Of a DNA stretch of 64,000 nucleotides, positions 51,491 to 59,479 are shown piece by piece. The notes under the pieces were generated by a model. That model worked only from the letters and a program-made list of their open reading frames with translations. It did not search any database and was not told where the DNA came from. The DNA is taken from the NCBI GenBank assembly GCA_018780035.1, contig JADMKE010000024.1:372001-436000 (forward strand). The letters run 5' to 3'. A program made the position numbers and the translations under genes. Origin of the DNA: Candidatus Sericytochromatia bacterium. Lineage in GTDB: Bacteria; Cyanobacteriota; Sericytochromatia; UBA7694. Numbering within the stretch: position 1 is the stretch's first letter; each line of letters starts with the position of its first letter.

Positions 51491-53566
51491 ATGCAATCTG
51501 TGCAGACTGGCAATAAACCCCTTATCCCTGCTCCCCTCAGCCCGGCTCAGGCGACAGCTCGGGATGGCTCTGTTCAAGCAGCGGGTGGCTCTGCTCAGAT
51601 GATTGAGGAGAGCCCCGTTCTCAGCGGAGCACAAGGTCCTGCTCTCAACGAACCCAAAATTCGCGCCCTGAGTGGCGTCGAAGCACAAACATTACAAGAG
51701 CCCAAGCGTTTAAACGACAGCCTGACGATTAAAATGGCCGTGAATGCCGAGCAGAACAAGGCCTTGGTTCAAGTCCAAAGCCAATTGACCCAAGTCTTTG
51801 GCCCCGCCGAATTTGATCGCCTGTTTGCGGGCCAAAAACAAAATATCCAAGATGTTCAAACGGTTTTAAACCGTCGCCCCGATTTGCTTGCCCGGATCCA
51901 ATCTTTGCCCCACGGTTCGGATACCTTGGCTTTGTTCAAAACGGCGTCTGTGCGCCCCTTAAAAGAAGCGGAAGTCTTACAATTACAGCATTTCTTGGTC
52001 GAAAGCACTGGCGCCAAAATTGGTTACAAAGGCCATCCCAGCGGTCTCGATGGCGACTATGGCAATCGTACCCACGGTGCGCTGATCCATTTTTTGCGCA
52101 GTCAAATCAGTGCGGCCCCCCAGCCAACGGCAACCCATCCAGCCCACTCAGCCCCGCCCCCCACTTTGCCCAGTCAGACTCCGCTTGCCAGTCCAGCAGA
52201 GTTGAGTCCTGAACGCCTCCATCAATTATTAAAAGGCCCGCAACAATCTCTCAAGACCGTGGCCAAAGTCGTGATGCAATTGCCCCAAACCAGCCGCGAT
52301 CGGATCGCCGCCACCCCAGAAGGGGCTGCGTTTTTAGCCAGCTTGGAAAAAGCCGACAAAACGCTTCCCAGCAAAGCCGAAATACAAACAATACAGGCCT
52401 TTTTGGTTAAACAGGGGGCCTCTTTGCGCTATCCGGGTCACCCCACGGGCATAGATGGCCAATATGGGAGCAAAACGTTCCAAGCACTCAGAACATTTTT
52501 GGCCCAGAGTTTGCAAAGCCCCTCCCAAACATCCCCTGCGGATGGCCCTTACCCCCGCTATGACCGCATGGTGGAAGACGGCCTGTTGGACATGACAGTG
52601 GCCCTGGGCTATGACGAAGGCGCCCCCGGTTATGCGCCCTCCCATCACAGTGAAGAGATTCGCCTGACCGCAGAAATTCAAAGCAGGGGCTTTGTGCGCA
52701 ACGACGCCAAAGCACTGGAATTGCTCAAAAAAGCAGGAAAAGAAGTCAATGGCAGCTATTCTGCTTTTTACCTCAAAGAGAATATTGCCACCGCCAATGG
52801 CCAACCCGTACACAGCATTTTACGGGTGATTACCTCTGGCGATGGCCAAGCCGGGGCGCAAAAGCGCAAAACCGCGCTTGAAGGCATGAACCAAAGTGAT
52901 GTATTTATGTACGGAGGTCATGCCCGTTTTGGCACAGGCCCTGATTTTGACAGCAATCTCGCTGTCACCATTGATTGGGAAGGGGTGCCCAATCCCAAGG
53001 GTCAGGGCAAAGTGACCTATCACGACGAAACGGCATTAAAAGAATTACTCTCCCCCAGTGGCAACGACAGCCAGGCCCTCGATGCCCTCAAGGGTTTGCA
53101 AAAAATGGGCAAGGTCACGATTCAGGGCCAAAATGAGGGCAATTTACGCATTGGCAGCGAGAACAAACATCCCTATGAATTTGGCTCCTACCTGATGAAC
53201 GAAGCGCTCAAAGACACTTCCACCCAATCTTTGGCAGAAGAAATCTCAGGAGACAAATACCGCCTCTGGCTGTTTAATGGCTGCCGCACCCAAGATTACC
53301 AAACCCCGATCCGGACCATGGGCCAAAAGAACAGCGCACTCAGTTCTGAAAATCTGGATCTGTTTATGACCAATCAGACCCTCTGGTGGGAAAACACAGC
53401 CGGCAGTCTGATGGCCTTTTTGGATGGCGTGAGTGCTTTCGAAAAAGCGTCAGATATCAGTGATCGCCTACAAAAGGCCAATCCTGATCAGGGCCGAAAC
53501 GGAAAAACCCATCTGCGCCAAGGTTTTGACGACAATCCATTGCATGTCCCTTATCGGCCGGAATAG
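51491..53566 (+). CDS. Caspase/CHAT-like putative Cys peptidase with peptidoglycan-binding-like repeats
   Basis: A 691-residue protein. The first 65 residues are Gln/Ala/Pro-rich and disordered, without a signal peptide. Two similar units of about 45 residues follow, VLQLQHFLVESTGAKIGYKGHPSGLDGDYG and IQTIQAFLVKQGASLRYPGHPTGIDGQYG, whose GxxGIDGxYGxxT pattern resembles PG_binding_1 domains. The C-terminal region has FMYGGHARFGTG (His 477) and LWLFNGCRTQD (Cys 598), the spacing and flanking strands expected of a His/Cys dyad in clan CD (gingipain, CHAT, caspase-like) peptidases. TTGGAG precedes the ATG. Function as a peptidase is an inference. Confidence 0.62.
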   Translation: MQSVQTGNKPLIPAPLSPAQATARDGSVQAAGGSAQMIEESPVLSGAQGPALNEPKIRALSGVEAQTLQEPKRLNDSLTIKMAVNAEQNKALVQVQSQLTQVFGPAEFDRLFAGQKQNIQDVQTVLNRRPDLLARIQSLPHGSDTLALFKTASVRPLKEAEVLQLQHFLVESTGAKIGYKGHPSGLDGDYGNRTHGALIHFLRSQISAAPQPTATHPAHSAPPPTLPSQTPLASPAELSPERLHQLLKGPQQSLKTVAKVVMQLPQTSRDRIAATPEGAAFLASLEKADKTLPSKAEIQTIQAFLVKQGASLRYPGHPTGIDGQYGSKTFQALRTFLAQSLQSPSQTSPADGPYPRYDRMVEDGLLDMTVALGYDEGAPGYAPSHHSEEIRLTAEIQSRGFVRNDAKALELLKKAGKEVNGSYSAFYLKENIATANGQPVHSILRVITSGDGQAGAQKRKTALEGMNQSDVFMYGGHARFGTGPDFDSNLAVTIDWEGVPNPKGQGKVTYHDETALKELLSPSGNDSQALDALKGLQKMGKVTIQGQNEGNLRIGSENKHPYEFGSYLMNEALKDTSTQSLAEEISGDKYRLWLFNGCRTQDYQTPIRTMGQKNSALSSENLDLFMTNQTLWWENTAGSLMAFLDGVSAFEKASDISDRLQKANPDQGRNGKTHLRQGFDDNPLHVPYRPE

Positions 53567-53576
53567 ATTTTAGTCT

Positions 53577-55118
53577 GTGAATGACCTGACTAGACGCGTT
53601 TGCTCAGGCCTATTGGCAGTTTTTTTGAGTATGGGGTCTGCTCTGGCCCAAGAAACGCCCCCAGCACCCAGCAAAATGGAAAAGAAGCCACAGTTTCAGT
53701 GGCAGTTTCATGCGCTGCCACTGGCCAATCTGGTTTACCAATTGGACTGTTTAAGTGGCCAAGGCCATTGTTCGCTTGAAGCCTATCGCGAATTGTGGCA
53801 GAGCCAATTGCAATGGAATGCCTCAGATCAGGCCCACATCAAACAATGGCAAGCCCTCAAAGCGCGTTACCAAATGCAGTGGCTGTTTGAAAGTAGCACA
53901 AACCTGACGTCTCACTTTCCCCTGCGTTTTGAAGGCCTTGATCTGACACGCAAATTTCGCTTGCCAGCCCTTGAGGCCCGCGATTTGGCTGATTATCAAA
54001 GCCGGGTGGCTTTGCTTCTGCATCCCAAAGATTCAGAGCAGATCACTGATCTCTTGGCCCATTTTTATCCACGGTTTGAAATCTGGTGGCAGACCCAGGC
54101 CGAAGCCAAAACGGAAAGGGCTGCAAAAGAATTTTTGCAAATCATGCAAGCCCACCAATTGGCTGACCTGGCCGAAAATTCAGCACAATTTTATGCCAGT
54201 CAATTGCCTGCTGGAGGGGTTTTAAACTTTCATTTCTTTTTCAGACCTGGAGGATTGGGCAGCAATGGCAATCAAAATGGTGAACAAATTGAAAACCACA
54301 GCCTGATCGAAGTGATTCCTGAAAAACCACTGCAAAACCAGGTGGCTGTGATTTTACACGAACTCAATCACTATTTTTATAGCCGCAGCGAACCCAGCAA
54401 ACATGCCACTTTGGTGGGCTGGTTTGCCTCCCGTCCAGAACCCTGGGCCATTCCCGCTTATAATCTGCTCAACGAAGTGGTGGCAACCAGCTTGGCCAAT
54501 GGGCTTGTGATGCGCAAAGTACTCAGCCCGGCAAGTTACACCCGTTATTTTCAAACCCCTGGCAGCTTTTATTTTGATGCTTTTATTGACCCTGTTGCCA
54601 AAGCGCTGATGCCCCGCTTAGAGCTGGCCTTGAAACAAAAAGAGACCCTGTATAGCCCGTTTTTTTTAAGTGATTATCTCAGCACCGTAAAAAACGCCTT
54701 GGGGGACAAAGCCCTTGCCCCTGAACTGTTTCTACGCACATCAGGGCTTGTGAGTGAGGGGCAAGAACTACAACCTGTGGTCAAGGCCTTTCAACAAGAA
54801 CTTCGGGTTGGCACCAGTTGGGGCAGTCAAAACCTCAGCCAGGGCTATAAGACCTTTCAGCATTTTCAAGCCCTCAGTGGCGCCGTCTTTTTAAAACCCA
54901 GCCAAATCCCTCAACTCGAAAGCTGGGCTCCCCTCTTAAATCTGGCTGAATTCAAAAAAATAAACAAGCAGAGCCAATTAAAAAAGCCTTTTATCTGGGG
55001 ACTGCAACGCCAGCCCAGCACCTGGCTCTATTTTTTTGTGGCCGAAACCCCATCAGAATTTCAACTTCTGATTCAGCGTTTTAAGACCCAAAAACAGGTT
55101 TTTGCTGGCCCCCTTTAG
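53577..55118 (+). CDS. Secreted HExxH gluzincin-like putative metalloprotease
   Basis: A 513-residue exported protein. A signal peptide (SGLLAVFLSMGSALAQ) is followed by a helical region, then VAVILHELNHYF (His 261, Glu 262, His 265) and, 35 residues later, NLLNEVVATSLANG with Glu 300, the arrangement of a gluzincin zinc site. The family is not recognised. GTG start, 10 bp after the caspase-like gene; no clear ribosome site, so it may rely on read-through coupling. Downstream is convergent menA. Confidence 0.68.
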   Translation: MNDLTRRVCSGLLAVFLSMGSALAQETPPAPSKMEKKPQFQWQFHALPLANLVYQLDCLSGQGHCSLEAYRELWQSQLQWNASDQAHIKQWQALKARYQMQWLFESSTNLTSHFPLRFEGLDLTRKFRLPALEARDLADYQSRVALLLHPKDSEQITDLLAHFYPRFEIWWQTQAEAKTERAAKEFLQIMQAHQLADLAENSAQFYASQLPAGGVLNFHFFFRPGGLGSNGNQNGEQIENHSLIEVIPEKPLQNQVAVILHELNHYFYSRSEPSKHATLVGWFASRPEPWAIPAYNLLNEVVATSLANGLVMRKVLSPASYTRYFQTPGSFYFDAFIDPVAKALMPRLELALKQKETLYSPFFLSDYLSTVKNALGDKALAPELFLRTSGLVSEGQELQPVVKAFQQELRVGTSWGSQNLSQGYKTFQHFQALSGAVFLKPSQIPQLESWAPLLNLAEFKKINKQSQLKKPFIWGLQRQPSTWLYFFVAETPSEFQLLIQRFKTQKQVFAGPL

Positions 55119-55134
55119 ACAGATTTGCCTTTTT

Positions 55135-56037
55135 TTAGGTCATTAAACCCGCAGAAAAGAGCAGGCTGTGTATCAGCAAAAGACGGTTGGTCTGCCCCAA
55201 TACAGGATTTAAGCGGGGATCGGCATCCAGGGTAAACACGGCTTGCAAGGGCTTGCGTGAAGCAAACAAGACCCCACAGGCCAGCAACGAGGCGGGATGT
55301 TTGACTGGGGTCAGCAGGTAGACCCACAAAGGGGCCAAGGTGCCCAAGATTAGACAAAAGAGATATTCAAAGCGCACAAATTTAACGCCAAAACGCACAG
55401 CCAGCGTGCGTTTACCAGCCAAAGCATCTGTTTTGTGATCGCGCAAATTGTTCACAACCAAAATGGCGGTGGCCAAAAGTCCGGGAGCCAATGAAGCCAG
55501 CACAGCCGCTTGGCTAATTGAATGGGTATGCAACCAATAGGTGCCCAAGGTCGCCCCAAAACCAAAGAAGAGCAAGACAAAGAGGTCACCAAGGCCTTTA
55601 TACCCCAAAGGGAAAGGGCCTCCTGTGTACAAAATGCCGCTGAGAACTGACAAAATGCCCAAGATCAAAATGGGGATCCCCCCCATCCAAGCCAAATAGG
55701 CACCGGGCAAAGCCACCAATCCAAAGGTCAAAATAAAGGCCTTGCGAACCTGTTGAGGCGTCATCCAGCCAGCTTGGGTTGCTCGGGTTGGGCCAATCCG
55801 GGTCTCGGTGTCTGCTCCTTTGACAAAGTCGAAATAATCATTGGCAAAATTGGTACCAACCTGGATCAAAAGGGCTCCCAACAGCGCAGCGACAAAGACA
55901 CCTGGATGGGCTTGCCCCTGTGTCAGAGCCAATGCCGAACCCACCCAAACAGGTGCCAATGCGGCCCCCAATGTTCGGGGTCTTGCCGCCAATATCCAGC
56001 GTTTTAACAAACCAGGCGTAGATTCAACCCTCGTCAC
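55135..56037 (-). CDS. menA: 1,4-dihydroxy-2-naphthoate polyprenyltransferase
   Basis: A 300-residue polytopic membrane enzyme that attaches the prenyl tail to 1,4-dihydroxy-2-naphthoate, making demethylmenaquinone. The two Asp-rich sites of UbiA prenyltransferases are present: TNFANDYFDFVKGADTETR and NNLRDHKTDALAGKRTLAVRFG. Helix count and length are normal. Menaquinone use implies respiratory electron transport; no other men genes are in the window. GTG start with AGGTGA upstream. Confidence 0.9.
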   Translation of the reverse strand: MTRVESTPGLLKRWILAARPRTLGAALAPVWVGSALALTQGQAHPGVFVAALLGALLIQVGTNFANDYFDFVKGADTETRIGPTRATQAGWMTPQQVRKAFILTFGLVALPGAYLAWMGGIPILILGILSVLSGILYTGGPFPLGYKGLGDLFVLLFFGFGATLGTYWLHTHSISQAAVLASLAPGLLATAILVVNNLRDHKTDALAGKRTLAVRFGVKFVRFEYLFCLILGTLAPLWVYLLTPVKHPASLLACGVLFASRKPLQAVFTLDADPRLNPVLGQTNRLLLIHSLLFSAGLMT

Positions 56038-56264
56038 TTCAGGCTCACCTTTCCAGGTAAAGATTAAATTTATGACATTTTGTCAATTTTTATGTTATAA
56101 ACAGAATTTGATCTGATAGAATAAAAAAATATTCTTGATCAAAGTTTTGCAGCCTTTCATAGCTTACTCCAGCCCTCAAGAATAATGCCAGTGGTGCAAA
56201 GAAGATCTGGCTTTCAACTTTTCGTTAGATGTAGAAAACAATGAATCATGAGAGGAAAATGACA

Positions 56265-56612
56265 ATGGAGTACAGCGAGTCATCCGCATTTTCAGAAACT
56301 CCTATTTTACCTCAAGAACTGGATCTCCCTTTGCAGCGCATGGCCCAAGAATGGGGTATGCACACCGACTTACTCAGGGTGGCTGCAGAAATCATTGAAA
56401 AACAGACCTATTTTAGTGCCCGCGCTTGGTTACGCCTCCTGCGAGAAAGTCAAGAAATCCCCGAAAACAACGCAATGATGTGGCGCATCAGCCACCAGAA
56501 AGCGCTGCTGCTGTCATTGATCAGCTTGCCCAGTGTCGGAGAATCAGAAAAAGGGCTGCTCTTGACTTTGCTCAAACAATTGGAAGTTCATCCCCAGGTT
56601 TCAGCAGCCTGA
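56265..56612 (+). CDS. Hypothetical small protein
   Basis: A 115-residue protein beginning MEYSESSAF. Mostly helical (DLPLQRMAQEWGMHTDLLRVAAEII, KALLLSLISLPSVGESEKGLLLTLLKQL). No family recognised; soluble. AGAGGA lies eight bases before this ATG; starts at 56259 and 56241 are also in frame. It stands alone between menA and gshB. Confidence 0.6.
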   Translation: MEYSESSAFSETPILPQELDLPLQRMAQEWGMHTDLLRVAAEIIEKQTYFSARAWLRLLRESQEIPENNAMMWRISHQKALLLSLISLPSVGESEKGLLLTLLKQLEVHPQVSAA

Positions 56613-56620
56613 GTTTTTTT
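56595..56620 (+). terminator. Weak terminator after the small hypothetical gene
   Basis: CAGGTT (56595-56600) and AGCCTG (56606-56611) pair with one G-T wobble, then AG and seven T. Short stem, so weak. Confidence 0.4.
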
Positions 56621-56692
56621 GCCTGGCCCTTGCAGCCAAGCTCTAACCTGAGGGTATTAAACCGTTCATCTCTCTCCCCCGCTCTCAGCCTG

Positions 56693-56701
56693 TGCTAGAA
56701 T
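56693..56701 (+). promoter_or_regulatory. Extended -10 promoter for gshB
   Basis: TGCTAGAAT (hexamer TAGAAT 56696-56701) lies 52 bp before the gshB ATG and has the TGn extension. No -35 match was noted. Confidence 0.4.
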
Positions 56702-56753
56702 AGAGAGCTTAGAAATGACGCTAGATGCGCCCTGGAAACACAGGAGAGACTAA

Positions 56754-57689
56754 ATGCAACACTTGAATTTGGCTTATGTGATGGATCCCATCCACAGCAT
56801 CAATATCAAAAAAGATTCCACCTTTGCCCTGATGGAAACAGCCCAAAAGCGGGGCCACCAGAATTATTATCTTCTACCAGAAGGCCTGATATTTAGAGAT
56901 CAACAGGTCTGGGGACAGATGCAAGCGATCCAGGTGACACGGGCGGAGGTCTTTTATCAGCTCGAAGCTCCGCAATGGCAACCACTTAAAGCCATGGATG
57001 CAGTCTTCATGCGCAAAGACCCGCCTTTTGATATGGACTATATTTTTAATACCTATTTGCTCGAATTGGCAGCCCAAGAGACCCGCGTCTTAAACAATCC
57101 CGCCAGTTTGCGCAGCGTCAATGAAAAACTCTTTGCCTTACATTTCCCCGATTTAATTCCCCTGACTTTGGTCAGTTCGGATCGCGAGGTGATCCGCCAA
57201 TTTGTCAGCGAGCAACAAAAAGCCGTCTTAAAGCCCATCGACGCCAAAGGCGGAGAAGGGGTCTTTATCCTTAAAGATAATGATTCCAACCTCAATGCCT
57301 TGCTCGATTTGATGACCCGCGACGGTCAGCGCAAGATGGTGGTTCAGCAGTATATTCCTGCCGCCACAGAAGGGGATAAACGGGTCTTAATGATTGATGG
57401 AGAGGTCTGTGGGTGGTTTCGCAGGGTGCCAGCCCAGGGCGAGCACCGCGCCAACCTCAATGCAGGTGGCCAGGCTGTGGCCTGTGAACTCACTGAACGG
57501 GATCGCGAAATTTGCGGTCGGGTTGGCCCCCTGTTAAAAGCAGCGGGATTGACCTTTGTCGGTCTGGATATCATTGGCGACTATCTGATCGAAGTGAATG
57601 TCACCAGTCCCACAGGTATCCAAGAAGCTCTCAAGCTCACAGGGGTAAATGCAGCTGAACGTCTGATCGAACTCTTGGAGCAAGCATGA
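56754..57689 (+). CDS. gshB: Glutathione synthetase
   Basis: A 311-residue ATP-grasp enzyme joining gamma-glutamylcysteine and glycine. Landmarks: YVMDPIHSINIKKDSTFALMETAQKRGH, the N-terminal signature; the MRKDPPFDMDYIF motif; ATP-grasp loops VLKPIDAKGGEGVFIL and EVNVTSPTGIQEA. Length is right for bacterial GshB. AGGAGA precedes the ATG. The next gene overlaps by 4 bp (ATGA). gshA is not in the window. Product could support the ETHE1-like enzyme. Confidence 0.95.
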   Translation: MQHLNLAYVMDPIHSINIKKDSTFALMETAQKRGHQNYYLLPEGLIFRDQQVWGQMQAIQVTRAEVFYQLEAPQWQPLKAMDAVFMRKDPPFDMDYIFNTYLLELAAQETRVLNNPASLRSVNEKLFALHFPDLIPLTLVSSDREVIRQFVSEQQKAVLKPIDAKGGEGVFILKDNDSNLNALLDLMTRDGQRKMVVQQYIPAATEGDKRVLMIDGEVCGWFRRVPAQGEHRANLNAGGQAVACELTERDREICGRVGPLLKAAGLTFVGLDIIGDYLIEVNVTSPTGIQEALKLTGVNAAERLIELLEQA

Positions 57690-58813
57690 ATACCGCATTA
57701 AAAATCACCCAGGGCAAAATCCTGGTCTATTATATTTTTGACCTCGCAGATTCGGTTGAAATGGAAATTCTTCGCCAAAAATGGACGGGTCGGTCAACGG
57801 CGATTAAGTTGGTATCCCGGCGCTCATCCCCTTCTTATCTGCAATTTGACACCGAACCTCTGCTCTTGCCCATGGGCCAGCAGAAATTGCAATTGACCCC
57901 TGATCGTTGGCTGGATGCTGAAGTGCGCGCCAAGGTCTTTGAATTTGGGGTTGTCTCCATCGCCTGGGAATTGCCTTTCCCTGATGATTGGGACAGTGCT
58001 GTCGAAGACGCCCAATTGTATATCGACAACCAAATGATTGCCGACGAATCCGAAAAATTACTCGAAGATCTCATGGCTGCCCTTCAGCCAGCCTTGGTCA
58101 AGCCCTATGCGGAGCATATGCGTGAAGACTACACCATTTTTTATGTCTATGGTTTTAAAGACCCCAATATGGTCAGTTCAGATGCCATTCTCAAAGAGTT
58201 GGGCGCAGATATTGCTGGCATGGTGCGGGGAGAAACCAAAACCCTGGCAGAGTCCGAAAGACAAAGCATTCTCGACCACAAAATCACCTATTTCGAAGAT
58301 GATTTGGTGGTGGTAGCCTGGAACAGCTCGTTTATCTACGATCCCGAGGGCAGTTCTGAACACGTCGATATCCTCGAATTTGCCAATGTCGAGTTGCTTG
58401 AATTGCGCTCTTATGACAAATTGCTCGACGATCAACTCGAAAGCATTTACGATGAGGTCGAAAATCTGCCCAAAACCTGGGTGGGCCTCTTAAAAAGCCC
58501 GCACCAACCCACGATTCAAAAGCTGATGACCCTGCTCTTGGACGTGACTGAATTGACAGATCGGATCGAAAACACCCTGAAAATCATCGGGGATTTGTAT
58601 TGTGCGCGCATCTACCGCAAAATCGCAACTCTTTTGCAATTGCGTGATTGGCAGGCCAGGGTAGATGGCAAATTAGAAAGTGCCCGTCAAATCTATGATA
58701 CCCTCAACAGCGAAATGCAGGCGAGGCGCTCGACCATCATGGAAATCACCATCATTCTTTTAATTGCCGTGGAAATTGTCTTGGTCATGATTCCAGCGGC
58801 TGTTCCCCATTAA
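57686..58813 (+). CDS. RMD1/YagE-family (DUF155) membrane-anchored protein
   Basis: A 375-residue DUF155 protein. The family signature is seen in VDILEFANVELLELRSYDKLLDDQLE, and the N-terminal strand set starts ILVYYIFDLADSVEMEIL. A coiled region and one C-terminal membrane helix (MEITIILLIAVEIVLVMIP) anchor it with the body in the cytosol. Yeast Rmd1 and human RMND1 relatives act at mitochondrial membranes; bacterial role is unknown. It is translationally coupled to gshB. A strong terminator follows, closing the unit. Confidence 0.85.
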   Translation: MNTALKITQGKILVYYIFDLADSVEMEILRQKWTGRSTAIKLVSRRSSPSYLQFDTEPLLLPMGQQKLQLTPDRWLDAEVRAKVFEFGVVSIAWELPFPDDWDSAVEDAQLYIDNQMIADESEKLLEDLMAALQPALVKPYAEHMREDYTIFYVYGFKDPNMVSSDAILKELGADIAGMVRGETKTLAESERQSILDHKITYFEDDLVVVAWNSSFIYDPEGSSEHVDILEFANVELLELRSYDKLLDDQLESIYDEVENLPKTWVGLLKSPHQPTIQKLMTLLLDVTELTDRIENTLKIIGDLYCARIYRKIATLLQLRDWQARVDGKLESARQIYDTLNSEMQARRSTIMEITIILLIAVEIVLVMIPAAVPH

Positions 58814-58841
58814 GACTGAATCTGAAGTTGCTTCAATCAGC

Positions 58842-58876
58842 AAAAAGCCCGCCAAAAGCGGGCTTTTTAATTTTTT
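58842..58876 (+). terminator. Intrinsic terminator of the gshB unit
   Basis: AAAAAGCCCGC (58842-58852) pairs perfectly with GCGGGCTTTTT (58858-58868) around CAAAA, followed by AATTTTTT. Very strong, and bidirectional in form because of the A tract. Confidence 0.9.
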
Positions 58877-58929
58877 CAAAGAGGTCGAAGGTTTAACTGG
58901 AGACAGTGTGGTTCAATCTCAGTTGAGGG

Positions 58930-59271
58930 TTAAAATCCGGAAACGAGATAAACCTCTCGGCTTTTTAAACGGGGATCGCTGACGCGATTGTCGCGGTATC
59001 TGTCTCGCTCTTGGGGTGCACGGCTGCTCACAAAAGGACGAGAATACTGGACTTCAATACAGTTATTTTTATACCACGAACGGTGAAGGGTATCACAGGC
59101 CCATTGGGCATCGGCTTCGGGCATTTCAACCACGCCAAAATTTTGTAATTGGCCGGTTTTTTGACTGACAGCCACCTGAGCTTGAACCACTTGACCATGA
59201 CGGGAAAAGATCTTTTCGAGTTCAGCGGGGGTGGTTTCAGGGGGTAAATTGGAAACAAAAAGCGTTGGCAT
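58930..59271 (-). CDS. RRM RNA-binding protein, cyanobacterial Rbp type
   Basis: A 113-residue single-RRM protein. RNP-2 reads LFVSNLP at the N-terminus and RNP-1 LQNFGVVEM, with the usual helices between; the C-terminus is a short Arg/Asp/Ser-rich tail (RAPQERDRYRDNR). This size and layout is that of the Rbp proteins of Cyanobacteria and related lineages, which bind RNA and can be cold-induced. The start chosen is the ATG at MPTLFVSN; an ATG two codons upstream is possible. Ribosome site is weak. The leader is AT-rich. Confidence 0.82.
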   Translation of the reverse strand: MPTLFVSNLPPETTPAELEKIFSRHGQVVQAQVAVSQKTGQLQNFGVVEMPEADAQWACDTLHRSWYKNNCIEVQYSRPFVSSRAPQERDRYRDNRVSDPRLKSREVYLVSGF

Positions 59272-59479
59272 AAGCATCAATCTTTCGATGTATTGGTAAA
59301 ATGTGATGGACAACCCATAATTAAGTTTTATTATAATCGTTTTTGCAAAAAATTTAAACCCCTGTCACAGAAAAGTTATCTGTTTTTATGAAGGATTAGA
59401 AGCAGTGGGCAACTCAGGGGCAGAATGTTAGACTGAAACTGAAATGACACGAATAGTCCCAATAGAAATGAGGATCGCC

